50,258 nt of DNA from Armatimonadota bacterium (GTDB lineage Bacteria > Armatimonadota > JAAZEB01): the NCBI GenBank assembly GCA_012512265.1, contig JAAZEM010000140.1, positions 1 through 50,258 on the forward strand. The letters are read 5' to 3'. Of the stretch, positions 16,766 through 25,176 are shown in pieces (position 1 is the first letter of the stretch; every line of letters begins with the position of its first letter). The notes below the pieces were generated by a model. The model searched no databases. It was not told the DNA's origin and saw only the letters and a program-made list of their open reading frames with translations. The position numbers and the translations under genes are program-made.

Positions 16766-17704
16766 CTATCCCTTCACGCCAGTGCGCGCGATGCTCTCCA
16801 CGAACTGGCGCTGGGCAACGAGGAAGAGCAACAGCACCGGCAAGATCGTCACCGTGGCGGCTGCCATGACTAGGTGGAAGTAGACGCCAAACTCGGTGGT
16901 GAACACGGCGAGCCCAAGCTGAATCGGCCGGATCTCGGGATGGCGTGTCACTACCACCAGCGGCCAGAGAAGCGCGTTCCATGAGCCGAGGAAGCTGACG
17001 ATGGCAACGACCGCCAGCCCCGATCCCGCGAGCGGTACCGCGATGCGGCTCAGATAGGTGCCGTGCCCGCAGCCATCCAGGCGCGCGGCATCCCACAACT
17101 CGTCCGGGATGCCCAGGAAGAACTGGCGCATCAGGAAGATGCCGAAGACGCTCGCCATCCACGGCACGATCATCGCCAGGTAGGTGTCTTCCCAGTGCAG
17201 CTTCGTGATCAGGATGTAGTCGGGGATCAGCAGCACTTCAAAGGGGATCATTAAGGTCGCCAGCAGCAGGACAAAAAGCACCTGCCGGCCCGGGAAGCGC
17301 ATTCGGGCAAAGGCGTGTCCGGCGAGGGCCGAGGTGAACAGCACCCCCAGCGTCACGCAGCCGGCAATGCCGACGGTGTTCAGGAAGTAGCGACCGAAGG
17401 GAGCCGCCCGCCACACCTCCGCGTAGTTGGAGAAGGTGAGCGCTTTCGGGAAAAGCGTCGGGGGGATGCTCGTCGTCTCGGTTGCCGTCTTGAGTGACGT
17501 GATCACCATCCAATAGAAGGGGAACGCCACGGCCAGCCCCGCCACGATCAAGACGGCATGGATGAGCAGCGCGGAGCCAGGGCGCACGCGGGCCCAGGAG
17601 CGCGCCGGCCGTGTTGTTCCTGGCGCCTCCGCCAACCGCTCCCCCTCGCGCGCGGCGCCGGCAAGCGTACCAGCTCTCTCTTTGTCTCGTTGCTCTTCAG
17701 CCAT
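16766..17704 (-). CDS. Carbohydrate ABC transporter permease, MalG type
   Basis: A 312-residue inner-membrane permease with six TM helices (first: ALLIHAVLIVAGLAVAFPFYW) and the EAA loop DELWDAARLDGCGHGTYLSRIAVPL that docks on the ATPase. It belongs to the MalG/CUT1 group, importing oligosaccharides. The ATG at 17704 has an AGGGG upstream; the frame is open further 5' but that sequence has no permease character. The charged N-terminal 45 residues are longer than usual. It pairs with the upstream MalF-type permease, 65 bp away. No binding protein or ATPase gene is adjacent, so those must be encoded elsewhere. Confidence 0.88.
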   Translation of the reverse strand: MAEEQRDKERAGTLAGAAREGERLAEAPGTTRPARSWARVRPGSALLIHAVLIVAGLAVAFPFYWMVITSLKTATETTSIPPTLFPKALTFSNYAEVWRAAPFGRYFLNTVGIAGCVTLGVLFTSALAGHAFARMRFPGRQVLFVLLLATLMIPFEVLLIPDYILITKLHWEDTYLAMIVPWMASVFGIFLMRQFFLGIPDELWDAARLDGCGHGTYLSRIAVPLAGSGLAVVAIVSFLGSWNALLWPLVVVTRHPEIRPIQLGLAVFTTEFGVYFHLVMAAATVTILPVLLLFLVAQRQFVESIARTGVKG

Positions 17705-17769
17705 GCAGCATCCCCTGTATCGTCCTATGGTGCGGGAAGGATCTCTCCCGGCATCCCTCGCGCCGATGA

Positions 17770-18837
17770 TCATCCATAGTGCACCTTCTCCTGGCCCAGG
17801 CGCATCTGCGCGATGGTGAGGAGGAGCAGGATGACAAAGAGCGCCATCGCGGCGGCGGCACCATAGCCTGCGCGGCTGGAGCCGTAGAACGTCTGGAAGA
17901 TGAACATCGTCAGCGTGCGCGTCGTCGGGTCGTTGGGCGACATGACATAGATCTGGTTGAACGCCTGGAAGGCGCGGATCGTGGCGATGATTACCAGGAA
18001 GAAGGTCGTTGGCGAGAGGAGTGGCATCGTGACTTGCCGGAAGACCTGCCACTCGCCTGCCCCATCAACGCGCGCTGCCTCCTGCAACTCGCGGGGAATG
18101 CTCCCCAGGCCGGCCAGGTAGACGATGACGTTGAACCCGAGTCCGCTCCAGATGCTCATCACGATGATCGAGACGAGCGCGAGACTGGGGCCGGCGGCCC
18201 ACTCCGGGAGCGCGATGCCGAGCGGTTCCAGTGCCAGCGCAAACACGCCCCGTGGCTCCAGCAACCACCGTTGAGTTGGCAGGCCAAGGCGCGCAAGCGC
18301 CAGGTTGAGCACGCCGTAATCCGGATTGTACATCCATTGCCAAACCGCCGCGGCGGCGACCAGTGACGTGATATACGGCAGGAAGAAGAGCGTCCGGTAG
18401 AACCCCACGCCGCGCAGCGGTCGGAAGAGGAGCACGGCCACCCCAAGCGAGAGCGCCAGCCCCACCGGCACGGTGCCGATGACATACCAGAGGGTGACGA
18501 GCAGAGACTGGCGGAACTCCGGGTCGGCAAGGAGTTTGGAGTAGTTGGCCAGGCCGATGTACGCCTCTTTCAGGATCGACCAATCGTGGAGGCTGATATA
18601 GGCCGCGTAGAAGATGGCGAAAAGATGGAACACGCCGATGATCACGAGCGCGGGCAGGAGAAAGGTGTAGGCCTGGAAGCTCTCTCGAACGAAGCGGCGC
18701 CGGGCTGCGGGAGAGAGGCGGTGCCACTCCTCCGGCAATTCGAGCCAGTGCCGGAGCGACCGGCGCGCGCGCGCGGCCCAGCCCTGGCGCGTCTCCTGCT
18801 CCGCTCCCTCCCCGTGGCGTTTGGCTATCGGATCCAC
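17770..18837 (-). CDS. Carbohydrate ABC transporter permease, MalF type
   Basis: A 355-residue permease with six or more TM helices (AYTFLLPALVIIGVFHLFAI, ALVSIIVMSIWSGLGF) and the EAA loop PRELQEAARVDGAGEWQVFRQVTMPLL. It is the partner of the MalG-type protein downstream in a CUT1-type sugar importer. The GTG at 18837 was chosen because GAGGGAGG lies about 10 bases before it and because an earlier start would overlap the AI-2E gene. The N-terminal 60 residues are charged and atypically long. The importer could feed GH130 or the glycan island, but no sequence evidence ties it to a particular sugar. Confidence 0.86.
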   Translation of the reverse strand: MDPIAKRHGEGAEQETRQGWAARARRSLRHWLELPEEWHRLSPAARRRFVRESFQAYTFLLPALVIIGVFHLFAIFYAAYISLHDWSILKEAYIGLANYSKLLADPEFRQSLLVTLWYVIGTVPVGLALSLGVAVLLFRPLRGVGFYRTLFFLPYITSLVAAAAVWQWMYNPDYGVLNLALARLGLPTQRWLLEPRGVFALALEPLGIALPEWAAGPSLALVSIIVMSIWSGLGFNVIVYLAGLGSIPRELQEAARVDGAGEWQVFRQVTMPLLSPTTFFLVIIATIRAFQAFNQIYVMSPNDPTTRTLTMFIFQTFYGSSRAGYGAAAAMALFVILLLLTIAQMRLGQEKVHYG

Positions 18838-18868
18838 TCGGCGTAAACCTCCCTCTTCCTCTCGCGCC

Positions 18869-19990
18869 TCACGATACCTTGCGGAAGAGATCGTTGGCCT
18901 CTTCCGGGGCGAGGCGCCCCGTGGCCATCCCGCCCAGGGCACGCCGCCGGCGCATCTCCGGCTCGATCAGGTAGAAGCCGAGGAGCATCCGAAGTATGGC
19001 GGCAACGGGAGCCGCCAGGAACATGCCGAGGATGCCGTAGAACTCGGCGCCTACCAACAGCACGATGAGGATGATCGCCGGGTGCAGCTTCATCCGGTGC
19101 CCAACCAACTCAGGAAGCAGCACCTTGCTCTCCACCAGATGCAGGATGCAGAAGAAGAGGAGCACCGACATCCCCATCTTGAGAGAGACCGTCATCGCCA
19201 GGAGGGTGATCGGGATCGCGCCGATCACAGGGCCGACGATCGGCACCGCACGCGTGATCCCTGCCAACACCCCGAGCACCAGCGGGTAAGGAACCTTCAG
19301 AATCCACAGGCCCCCTCCCACCACAACGCCAGCGACCAGGCAGAGGACGAGCTGCGCCACCACGTAGCTCTGCATGATGCGCGTCGCCTGGCGCAGGAGA
19401 AAGAGCGTTTCACGCACCTTGCGGTAGGGGACCAGATAGAGCAACTCGCGCTTCAGACTGCGGCTATCCAGGCAGAAGTAGAAGGCGAGCACCGGGATCA
19501 GGATCAGCTCCCAGATACGCGCTGCCCAGTCTACCGTTCGCGCCAGAATCCCGCCGACCAGCCCGAGGAGGTAGTGGGTGACCCGCTCATCCGGCTGTTG
19601 ATCCAGCGCCGCACGCATCGACTCCGGGAGCCGGTCATACCACTCGCGCAGACCGGCAAGGCGCGCCTCGATCGCTGTCTGATAGTCGCCAATGCTCTGG
19701 TGCAGGTCGTTCAGCTGTGCCTGGAATGGTACCCAGATCCACAGCATCAAGGCAACCGAGAGCGCAATCAGCGTGAGGAAGACGCCCAAGGTAACCAGAA
19801 AGCGCCATGAGCTGTGGCGTATGGCGCGCGGACGCCAACGACACCCGCGCTCCACGAGCGGATGGGCGACATAGGTGAGGATGACTGACAGGAGGACGAT
19901 GACAACGATGAAGCGTACCCGCCACCCCACGTAGATCGCGGTGGCTATCGCCATCAAGCGCCACAAGACTCCCCAGATGTGTATGAACAT
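18869..19990 (-). CDS. AI-2E family transporter (PerM/YdiK-like)
   Basis: A 373-residue polytopic membrane protein of the AI-2E exporter-like family. It has an N-terminal TM pair (FIVVIVLLSVILTYVAHPLVE), a central soluble helical segment (about 95-160), then the typical GITRAVPIVGPVIGAIP motif (family form: ipyvGpiig-iP) and HLVESKVLLPELVGHRMKLHP near the C-terminus. Members export small molecules or ions; AI-2 export is proven for only a few, so no substrate is assigned. It ends 31 bp before the MalF-type permease on the same strand and might be cotranscribed with it. Confidence 0.87.
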   Translation of the reverse strand: MFIHIWGVLWRLMAIATAIYVGWRVRFIVVIVLLSVILTYVAHPLVERGCRWRPRAIRHSSWRFLVTLGVFLTLIALSVALMLWIWVPFQAQLNDLHQSIGDYQTAIEARLAGLREWYDRLPESMRAALDQQPDERVTHYLLGLVGGILARTVDWAARIWELILIPVLAFYFCLDSRSLKRELLYLVPYRKVRETLFLLRQATRIMQSYVVAQLVLCLVAGVVVGGGLWILKVPYPLVLGVLAGITRAVPIVGPVIGAIPITLLAMTVSLKMGMSVLLFFCILHLVESKVLLPELVGHRMKLHPAIILIVLLVGAEFYGILGMFLAAPVAAILRMLLGFYLIEPEMRRRRALGGMATGRLAPEEANDLFRKVS

Positions 19991-20065
19991 CGCCTATGAT
20001 CGAATCCTCACCGAAACCGCACAGTCCCCCGACGCCGGCGCTGCCCGGGGCGTCTCCCCGCGTCT

Positions 20066-21196
20066 CTATCCCAGGCCGTAGCGCGTGAAGATCGCCTCGC
20101 GGATATACTCGGCGGAGCGCCCATCGCCATATGGGTTCACCGCGTGCGCCATGCGCCGATACGCTTCCTTGTTCCCCAGCAGTTCTCTCGCTTCTGCTAC
20201 AATCCGCTCGGGGGTTGTGCCGACCAATTTCGCCACGCCCGCATCCACTCCCTCGGGGCGCTCCGTCGTTTCGCGCATTACCAGGACTGGGAGGCCCAGC
20301 GAGGGCGCCTCCTCCTGGATCCCTCCGGAGTCCGTCAGCACCAGGTAAGCCCGCTTCATCAGGTGAACCCACGGCACGTATTCCTGCGGCTCCACCAGAA
20401 GCACGCGCGGAACGCTCCCCAGCTCCTCGCGGATGACGTCACGGACCACCGGGTTCTTGTGCATCTGGAAGATCGCCTGCGTGTCCGGAAACTCCTGGAT
20501 GATCTGCCGCAAGGCACGGCAGATATCGCGGATCGGCTCTCCCCAGTTCTCACGGCGGTGTGCGGTCACCAGGATCGTCCGGTGCGCGCCGAAATCGACC
20601 TCTGAGAGGGGCGGCTCGGTGAACTCGAACGGCTTCTCCGCGGTGGCCAACAGCGCGTCGATGACCGTATTCCCGGTCACGTAGATATCCTCGGGGCGCA
20701 CGCCATCGGCCAGCAGCGTCTGTCGGGCGCGCTCCGTGGGCGCGAAGTGGAGGTCGGCCAGTCGCGTCGTCAGCCGGCGGTTCATCTCCTCGGGGAAGGG
20801 ATTGTACTTGTCGTCGGTGCGCAGGCCCGCCTCGACGTGGCCCACATCCACGCGGTGGAAAAAGGCAGCCAGGCCGGCGGCAAAAGTGGTCAACGTATCG
20901 CCCTGCACCAAGACAAGCTGGGGCTGCTCCGCGGCCAAGATCGGATCCAGTCCGTTCAGCGCTCGCGTGGCAATCTGCGTCAGCGTCTGGTTCGGGAGCA
21001 TGATATTCAGGTCATAATCGGGACGAATATCGAAGATGGAGAGGACCTGATCCAGCATCTCCCGGTGTTGCGCGGTGACGGCCACCACCACGCGCACCTT
21101 CTCCGGATAGCGCTTCAGCTCGTTGACGACCGGCGCCATCTTCAGCGCATCCGGACGGGTGCCAAACACGGCCATGATCTTGAAGGTACCGCTCAT
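20066..21196 (-). CDS. wecB: UDP-N-acetylglucosamine 2-epimerase (non-hydrolysing)
   Basis: A 376-residue GT-B-fold enzyme converting UDP-GlcNAc to UDP-ManNAc for surface polysaccharide synthesis. Visible motifs are FGTRPDALKMAPVV at the N-terminus, GHVEAGLRTDDKYNPFPEEMNRRLT, TAHRRENWG, and SGGIQEEAPSLGLPVLVMRETTERPE, which holds the UDP-binding and allosteric residues. The length is normal for the family. It lies 126 bp downstream of a WecA/TagO-like transferase on the same strand, a pairing typical of ManNAc-containing polymer assembly on undecaprenyl phosphate. The start has only a weak ribosome site (GGGGG). Confidence 0.93.
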   Translation of the reverse strand: MSGTFKIMAVFGTRPDALKMAPVVNELKRYPEKVRVVVAVTAQHREMLDQVLSIFDIRPDYDLNIMLPNQTLTQIATRALNGLDPILAAEQPQLVLVQGDTLTTFAAGLAAFFHRVDVGHVEAGLRTDDKYNPFPEEMNRRLTTRLADLHFAPTERARQTLLADGVRPEDIYVTGNTVIDALLATAEKPFEFTEPPLSEVDFGAHRTILVTAHRRENWGEPIRDICRALRQIIQEFPDTQAIFQMHKNPVVRDVIREELGSVPRVLLVEPQEYVPWVHLMKRAYLVLTDSGGIQEEAPSLGLPVLVMRETTERPEGVDAGVAKLVGTTPERIVAEARELLGNKEAYRRMAHAVNPYGDGRSAEYIREAIFTRYGLG

Positions 21197-21322
21197 TAGA
21201 ATTAGACCCCCTATCGAGTGAAGGAAGCAAGGGCATCCTAGGCTGCCACGGAGCCCGGCCAGGAAACCGGGTTTATCACGGACGCTCGCTGCACTGGCCC
21301 ACGCGACGCGCTCCCCAGCGTC

Positions 21323-22339
21323 TCACCCCACCGTATAGTGGAAGATCGCCAGCGCCACCGCGCAGAGCACGACGGTGACTCCGTAAAGCACCAGGACGGT
21401 CTGCCGCTGCGAGAGCCCGCGGTTGAGCAGGCGATGGTGCAGGTGGCCCTTATCCGCGGCAAAGATCGGACGGCGCTCGCGCGCGCGGCGCACAATGGCA
21501 AATGAGGTATCGAAGATGGGCACCCCCAGAGCCAGGATCGGAACTACCATGGCGATGAGCACCGGTATCTTGAGCACGCCGATGATCGAGGATGTTGCCA
21601 GCACGAATCCAAGCACGTAGGCACCCACCGTCCCCATGAAGATCTTCGCCGGATTGAAGTTGTGGCGCAGGAAACCGATAGCGCCCCCGGCAAGCGCGGC
21701 CGCAATGAGCGCCACCTGCGGCTGATGCGCGGAGACCGCCATCAGGGCAATCGTCGCGGCGGCAATCGCCGCGATCCCGGCCGCCAGCCCATCCATGCCA
21801 TCGATCAGATCCACCGCCTTGGTGATCCCGATGATCCAGAAGACGGTAATAAACGCCCCCAGGTCGCCCAGGAAGAGAACGCTCCCATCTGCGGCAAAGG
21901 GGTTGGAGATGAACTCGATGCGCACGCCCAGGAAGAGCGCCGCCGTGGCGGCAATCCCCTGGCCGGCGATCTGGAGGGCGGGAGAGAGATCGTAGATGTC
22001 GTCCAGCGCCCCGGCCACCGCCACCATGAACGTGCCGAGGAGAACGCCGAAGAAGGCGCGTTTGGCCGCGGGTGTGGAGACTAGGGAGACCCCGAGGAGC
22101 GAGGCGACCCACCAGGCGAAGCAGACGGCTCCGAGGAGCGCGACGACGATGGCGACTCCGCCCCACCGGGGGATGATCCGCTCATGGATCTTCCGGTGGC
22201 TAGGCCGGTCTACGGCGCCCACGCGCTTGGCCAGCTCTCCCACGAAGGGGGTGAACAGGTACGCCAGGAGTGCCGCGAGCCCGGCGGCCCCAATCACCAG
22301 CAGGCGGGTCATAAACAGCTGCTGTGCTTGTGTCTCCAT
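21323..22339 (-). CDS. WecA/TagO/MraY-type glycosyl-1-phosphate transferase with altered active-site motif
   Basis: A 338-residue polytopic protein with about ten TM helices. The family should transfer GlcNAc-1-phosphate (or similar) to undecaprenyl phosphate. Present are the PSHRKIHERIIPRWGG loop, DDIYDL (D113, D114) for Mg binding, DLIDGMDGLAAG (D177-D183), NFNPAKIFMG and the cytosolic HLHHRL loop. However, the usual FMGDxGS motif reads FMGTVGA, so the conserved aspartate is Thr237 (codon at 21629-21631), while the flanking residues are intact. This may be a real variant, a loss of activity, or a base error. The pairing with UDP-GlcNAc 2-epimerase suggests cell-surface polymer synthesis. 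Confidence 0.86.
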   Translation of the reverse strand: METQAQQLFMTRLLVIGAAGLAALLAYLFTPFVGELAKRVGAVDRPSHRKIHERIIPRWGGVAIVVALLGAVCFAWWVASLLGVSLVSTPAAKRAFFGVLLGTFMVAVAGALDDIYDLSPALQIAGQGIAATAALFLGVRIEFISNPFAADGSVLFLGDLGAFITVFWIIGITKAVDLIDGMDGLAAGIAAIAAATIALMAVSAHQPQVALIAAALAGGAIGFLRHNFNPAKIFMGTVGAYVLGFVLATSSIIGVLKIPVLIAMVVPILALGVPIFDTSFAIVRRARERRPIFAADKGHLHHRLLNRGLSQRQTVLVLYGVTVVLCAVALAIFHYTVG

Positions 22340-22380
22340 GCCCTGGTTCTAGCCCCTCGGACGTTGTCACTGGGGGAACA

Positions 22381-22425
22381 GGGGGAGTGCTGGCGCGATG
22401 GCGCTCGCGGCTCCAACACTCCCCC
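22381..22425 (-). terminator. Hairpin after glyA
   Basis: A 9-bp perfect inverted repeat (GGGGGAGTG / CACTCCCCC) extends by three further pairs past one mismatch. It lies 9 bp beyond the glyA stop and before the start of the WecA-like gene, so it can separate the two transcripts. The T tract is weak. Confidence 0.5.
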
Positions 22426-22433
22426 ACTCCCCG

Positions 22434-23717
22434 CTACCAGGTATACAGCGGAAAGCGCGCGGTCAACTCCCGAACGGCCTCGCGCACTCTCGCCTTCGCC
22501 GCTTCATCTTCACGCCCGGCAATCGCGTCGTTGATCAGCTGCGCGATCTGCTCCATCTCCGGCTCGCGCATGCCGCGCGTTGTCACGGCGGGCGTGCCCA
22601 CCCGGATACCGGAAGTCACCAACGGCTTCTCCGGGTCGTTAGGGATCATATTCTTGTTCACGGTGATGCCGACCTCGTCGAGCACGCGCTCGGCGACCTT
22701 GCCGGTCACCCCCTTCGAGCGCAGGTCGACCAGCATCAGGTGGTTGTCTGTGCCACCGGAAACCAGGCGGAAGCCGAGGCGCACGAACGCGTCCGCGAGG
22801 GCGCGGGCATTCCGAACAATCTGTTTTTGGTAGTCGCGAAACTCCTGGGTGGCGGCTTCACGGAAGCAGACGGCCTTGGCGGCGATGATGTGCATCAACG
22901 GTCCACCCTGCATCCCCGGCATCACCATCTTATCAATCGCCTGGGCGTACTGCTGCTTGCAGAGGATGAGGCCTGCTCGGGGGCCGCGCAACGTCTTGTG
23001 CGTGGTGCTGGTGACAAAATCGGCGTAGGGCACCGGCGAGGGGTGTACGCCCGCAGCGACCAGGCCCGCGATATGCGCCATATCGACCATGAGCGCGGCG
23101 CCCACCTTCCGGGCGACCGCCTGGAACCGCTCGAAATCGAGGACGCGCGGGTAGGCACTGGCGCCGGCGATGATCATCTTCGGACGGCACTCCTCTGCGA
23201 GGCGCTCCATCGCGTCGTAGTCGATTTGCTCCGTCTCGGGATCAAGTCCGTAAGAAACGATATTAAAGAGCTTGCCGGAGAAGTTCACCGGGCTGCCGTG
23301 GGTAAGGTGCCCCCCATGCGCCAGGCTCATCCCCAAAACGGTATCGCCCGGCTGAAGCATCGTCAAGTAAACGGCCATGTTTGCCTGCGACCCGGAGTGG
23401 GGCTGCACATTCGCGTGCTCGGCGCCAAAAAGCTCTCGGGCACGCGCAATGGCGAGCTCCTCGGCGATATCGACGTTCTCGCAGCCGCCGTAGTAGCGGC
23501 GTCCGGGATAGCCCTCGGCATACTTGTTCGTCAGGATGCTGCCTTGCGCTTCGAGGACGGCACGCGAGACGAAGTTCTCCGAGGCGATGAGTTCGATGTT
23601 ACCCTGCTGCCGCCGCTTCTCCAGGTCAATCGCGCGCGCGATCTCTGGATCCACCTGCGACAGCGGCCGGGCGGCAGTCTCCGCGGGAGAGCCACCCGCC
23701 ATTTCCTTCAGGTCCAT
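22434..23717 (-). CDS. glyA: Serine hydroxymethyltransferase
   Basis: A 427-residue PLP enzyme interconverting serine and glycine with tetrahydrofolate; the main one-carbon source in the cytoplasm. Typical sequences are [49 protein letters not shown] and the PLP lysine K241 in [13 protein letters not shown]. The length and start agree with the family. An AGGAGAGGG lies 14-22 bases before the ATG, rather far. It shares a divergent promoter region with nagA. Confidence 0.96.
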   Translation of the reverse strand: MDLKEMAGGSPAETAARPLSQVDPEIARAIDLEKRRQQGNIELIASENFVSRAVLEAQGSILTNKYAEGYPGRRYYGGCENVDIAEELAIARARELFGAEHANVQPHSGSQANMAVYLTMLQPGDTVLGMSLAHGGHLTHGSPVNFSGKLFNIVSYGLDPETEQIDYDAMERLAEECRPKMIIAGASAYPRVLDFERFQAVARKVGAALMVDMAHIAGLVAAGVHPSPVPYADFVTSTTHKTLRGPRAGLILCKQQYAQAIDKMVMPGMQGGPLMHIIAAKAVCFREAATQEFRDYQKQIVRNARALADAFVRLGFRLVSGGTDNHLMLVDLRSKGVTGKVAERVLDEVGITVNKNMIPNDPEKPLVTSGIRVGTPAVTTRGMREPEMEQIAQLINDAIAGREDEAAKARVREAVRELTARFPLYTW

Positions 23718-23765
23718 GGTCCGTTCTGTTCCCTCTCCTGGCCGTGACTCATGATAGCCGCCCCT

Positions 23766-23771
23766 ATTATA
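23766..23771 (-). promoter_or_regulatory. Extended -10 promoter of glyA
   Basis: On the minus strand TGA-TATAAT forms an extended -10 element (TGN before TATAAT) about 45 bases upstream of the glyA start codon. No good -35 hexamer is seen 16-18 bases further up, which is normal for extended -10 promoters. Confidence 0.5.
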
Positions 23772-23832
23772 TCATGAATCGAAGCCGCCGTCGCCCCCTA
23801 TTCCCCTCCGATGACGCACGCCGGGCGTCGCG

Positions 23833-23861
23833 TTGACTTACTCGGGACCCTGTGCTATACT
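23833..23861 (+). promoter_or_regulatory. Promoter of nagA
   Basis: TTGACT (23833-23838), a 17-base spacer and TATACT (23856-23861) form a near-consensus sigma70 promoter. Transcription should begin near 23868, just before the GGAGGAG ribosome site of nagA. Confidence 0.75.
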
Positions 23862-23885
23862 GGCGGCGAACGGAGGAGATTGGCC

Positions 23886-25079
23886 GTGAAGCTTTACGGA
23901 ACGGTTGTCGGTACTACTGGTGTCTCGGAAGTCACCATTGAGGGCGAGCAGATTGTCTCGCTATGCCCCGCTTCCTCAGCGAGCGTGCCGTCCAACCTGG
24001 TGATCGCTCCAGGGTTCATTGATATTCAGATCAACGGCTATGGCGGGCTCAGCTTCGGCACTCCCGAAGTCACGCCCGAAGCACTTGACTATGTGGTCCG
24101 CGCACAGCGACGGATTGGCGTTCTCTTCATCTGCCCGACGGTCTGTACCACGTCGCACGAGAACACCATTCACGCCTTGCGCATGTTGAGCGAGGCGCGA
24201 CGCGACCCGGAGCTGGCGCACGCGGTGCCCTGCTACCACCTGGAAGGCCCGTACATCGGCAAGGAAGATGGCCCGCGAGGCGCGCATCCGCTGCCACATG
24301 TGCGTCCGCCCGATTGGGATGAGTTCCGGCGCTTCCAGGACGCCGCCGAAGGCAAGATAGGCATCATCACCTTGGGCCCCGAGCAGCCGGGCGCGATCCC
24401 CTTCATCGAGCGCCTGGTTGAATCGGGCGTGATTGCGGCAATCGGGCACACTGGCGCCACGCCCGAGCAGATCCGCGATGCCGTCGCCGCTGGCGCCCGC
24501 CTCTCGACACACCTCGGCAACGGCTCGCATGCGCGCATCGACCGCCACCCGAACTACATCTGGGAACAGCTGGCGGCCGATGAGCTGTGCGCCAGCATCA
24601 TCGCCGATGGCCACCACCTTCCGCCTTCCGTAGTGAAGTGCATGGTGCGCGCTAAGGGCGTGGATCGCACGATCCTGGTGAGCGACGCCGTCGCTGCCGC
24701 CGGCCTGCCCCCTGGCGTCTATCCCTCCGAGGGCAAGGAGATCGAGGTGCTTCCCAACGGGCGTGTGCAGATGAAGGGTACACCCTATCTCGCGGGCTCC
24801 GGGTTGATCCTCTCCGAGGGCGTTGGGAACACCGTGCGCTTCGCGGGCGTCTCGCTGGCGGAAGCCGTGCAGATGGCGACTCGCAACCCCGCTTCCTTGC
24901 TGGGGCTGGGAGAGACCATCGGCACGGTGGCGCCGGGCCGCGAAGCAAACCTGGTGCTCTTCCGGTGGAACGAGCAGGAGTGCTCGCTGGACGTGGAAAG
25001 CGTCGTCGTGCGTGGGCGCCTGATTCGGGTCGATGAGATGGAGGACGCCACACGCCCCGCAGGCCACCAGGCCTTCTGA
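23886..25079 (+). CDS. nagA: N-acetylglucosamine-6-phosphate deacetylase
   Basis: A 397-residue amidohydrolase-fold enzyme that removes acetate from GlcNAc-6-phosphate, feeding amino-sugar catabolism or cell-wall recycling. Metal and catalytic motifs are in place: DIQINGYGG near residue 44, HLEGPYIG (glutamate ligand), IGHTGAT, STHLGNG, DGHHLP and the catalytic aspartate in LVSDAVAAAG. The GTG at 23886 has GGAGGAG upstream. It stands alone with its own promoter and a bidirectional terminator; no nagB or GlcNAc transporter is adjacent. Family members acting on other N-acetyl sugars exist, so the substrate is likely but not certain. Confidence 0.9.
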   Translation: MKLYGTVVGTTGVSEVTIEGEQIVSLCPASSASVPSNLVIAPGFIDIQINGYGGLSFGTPEVTPEALDYVVRAQRRIGVLFICPTVCTTSHENTIHALRMLSEARRDPELAHAVPCYHLEGPYIGKEDGPRGAHPLPHVRPPDWDEFRRFQDAAEGKIGIITLGPEQPGAIPFIERLVESGVIAAIGHTGATPEQIRDAVAAGARLSTHLGNGSHARIDRHPNYIWEQLAADELCASIIADGHHLPPSVVKCMVRAKGVDRTILVSDAVAAAGLPPGVYPSEGKEIEVLPNGRVQMKGTPYLAGSGLILSEGVGNTVRFAGVSLAEAVQMATRNPASLLGLGETIGTVAPGREANLVLFRWNEQECSLDVESVVVRGRLIRVDEMEDATRPAGHQAF

Positions 25080-25135
25080 GCACGTCCTATCACTCCCAGG
25101 GGGCGATGCCTTCCGGGAGATATGATTGATGCGCA

Positions 25136-25168
25136 GAGACACCCTCGCACGCGACGGGAGGGTGTCTC
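25136..25168. terminator. Bidirectional terminator between nagA and the convergent aminotransferase
   Basis: A perfect 11-bp stem (GAGACACCCTC / GAGGGTGTCTC) with an 11-base loop, followed on the plus strand by CTATCTTCTC. It lies between the stops of two convergent genes. Confidence 0.75.
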
Positions 25169-25176
25169 CTATCTTC

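Noticed and set aside
21254..21271. Hairpin CCCGG/CCGGG followed by TTTATC as an intrinsic terminator
   Set aside because: The stem is only 5 bp and the T-rich side faces the plus strand, while both neighbouring genes are transcribed on the minus strand.
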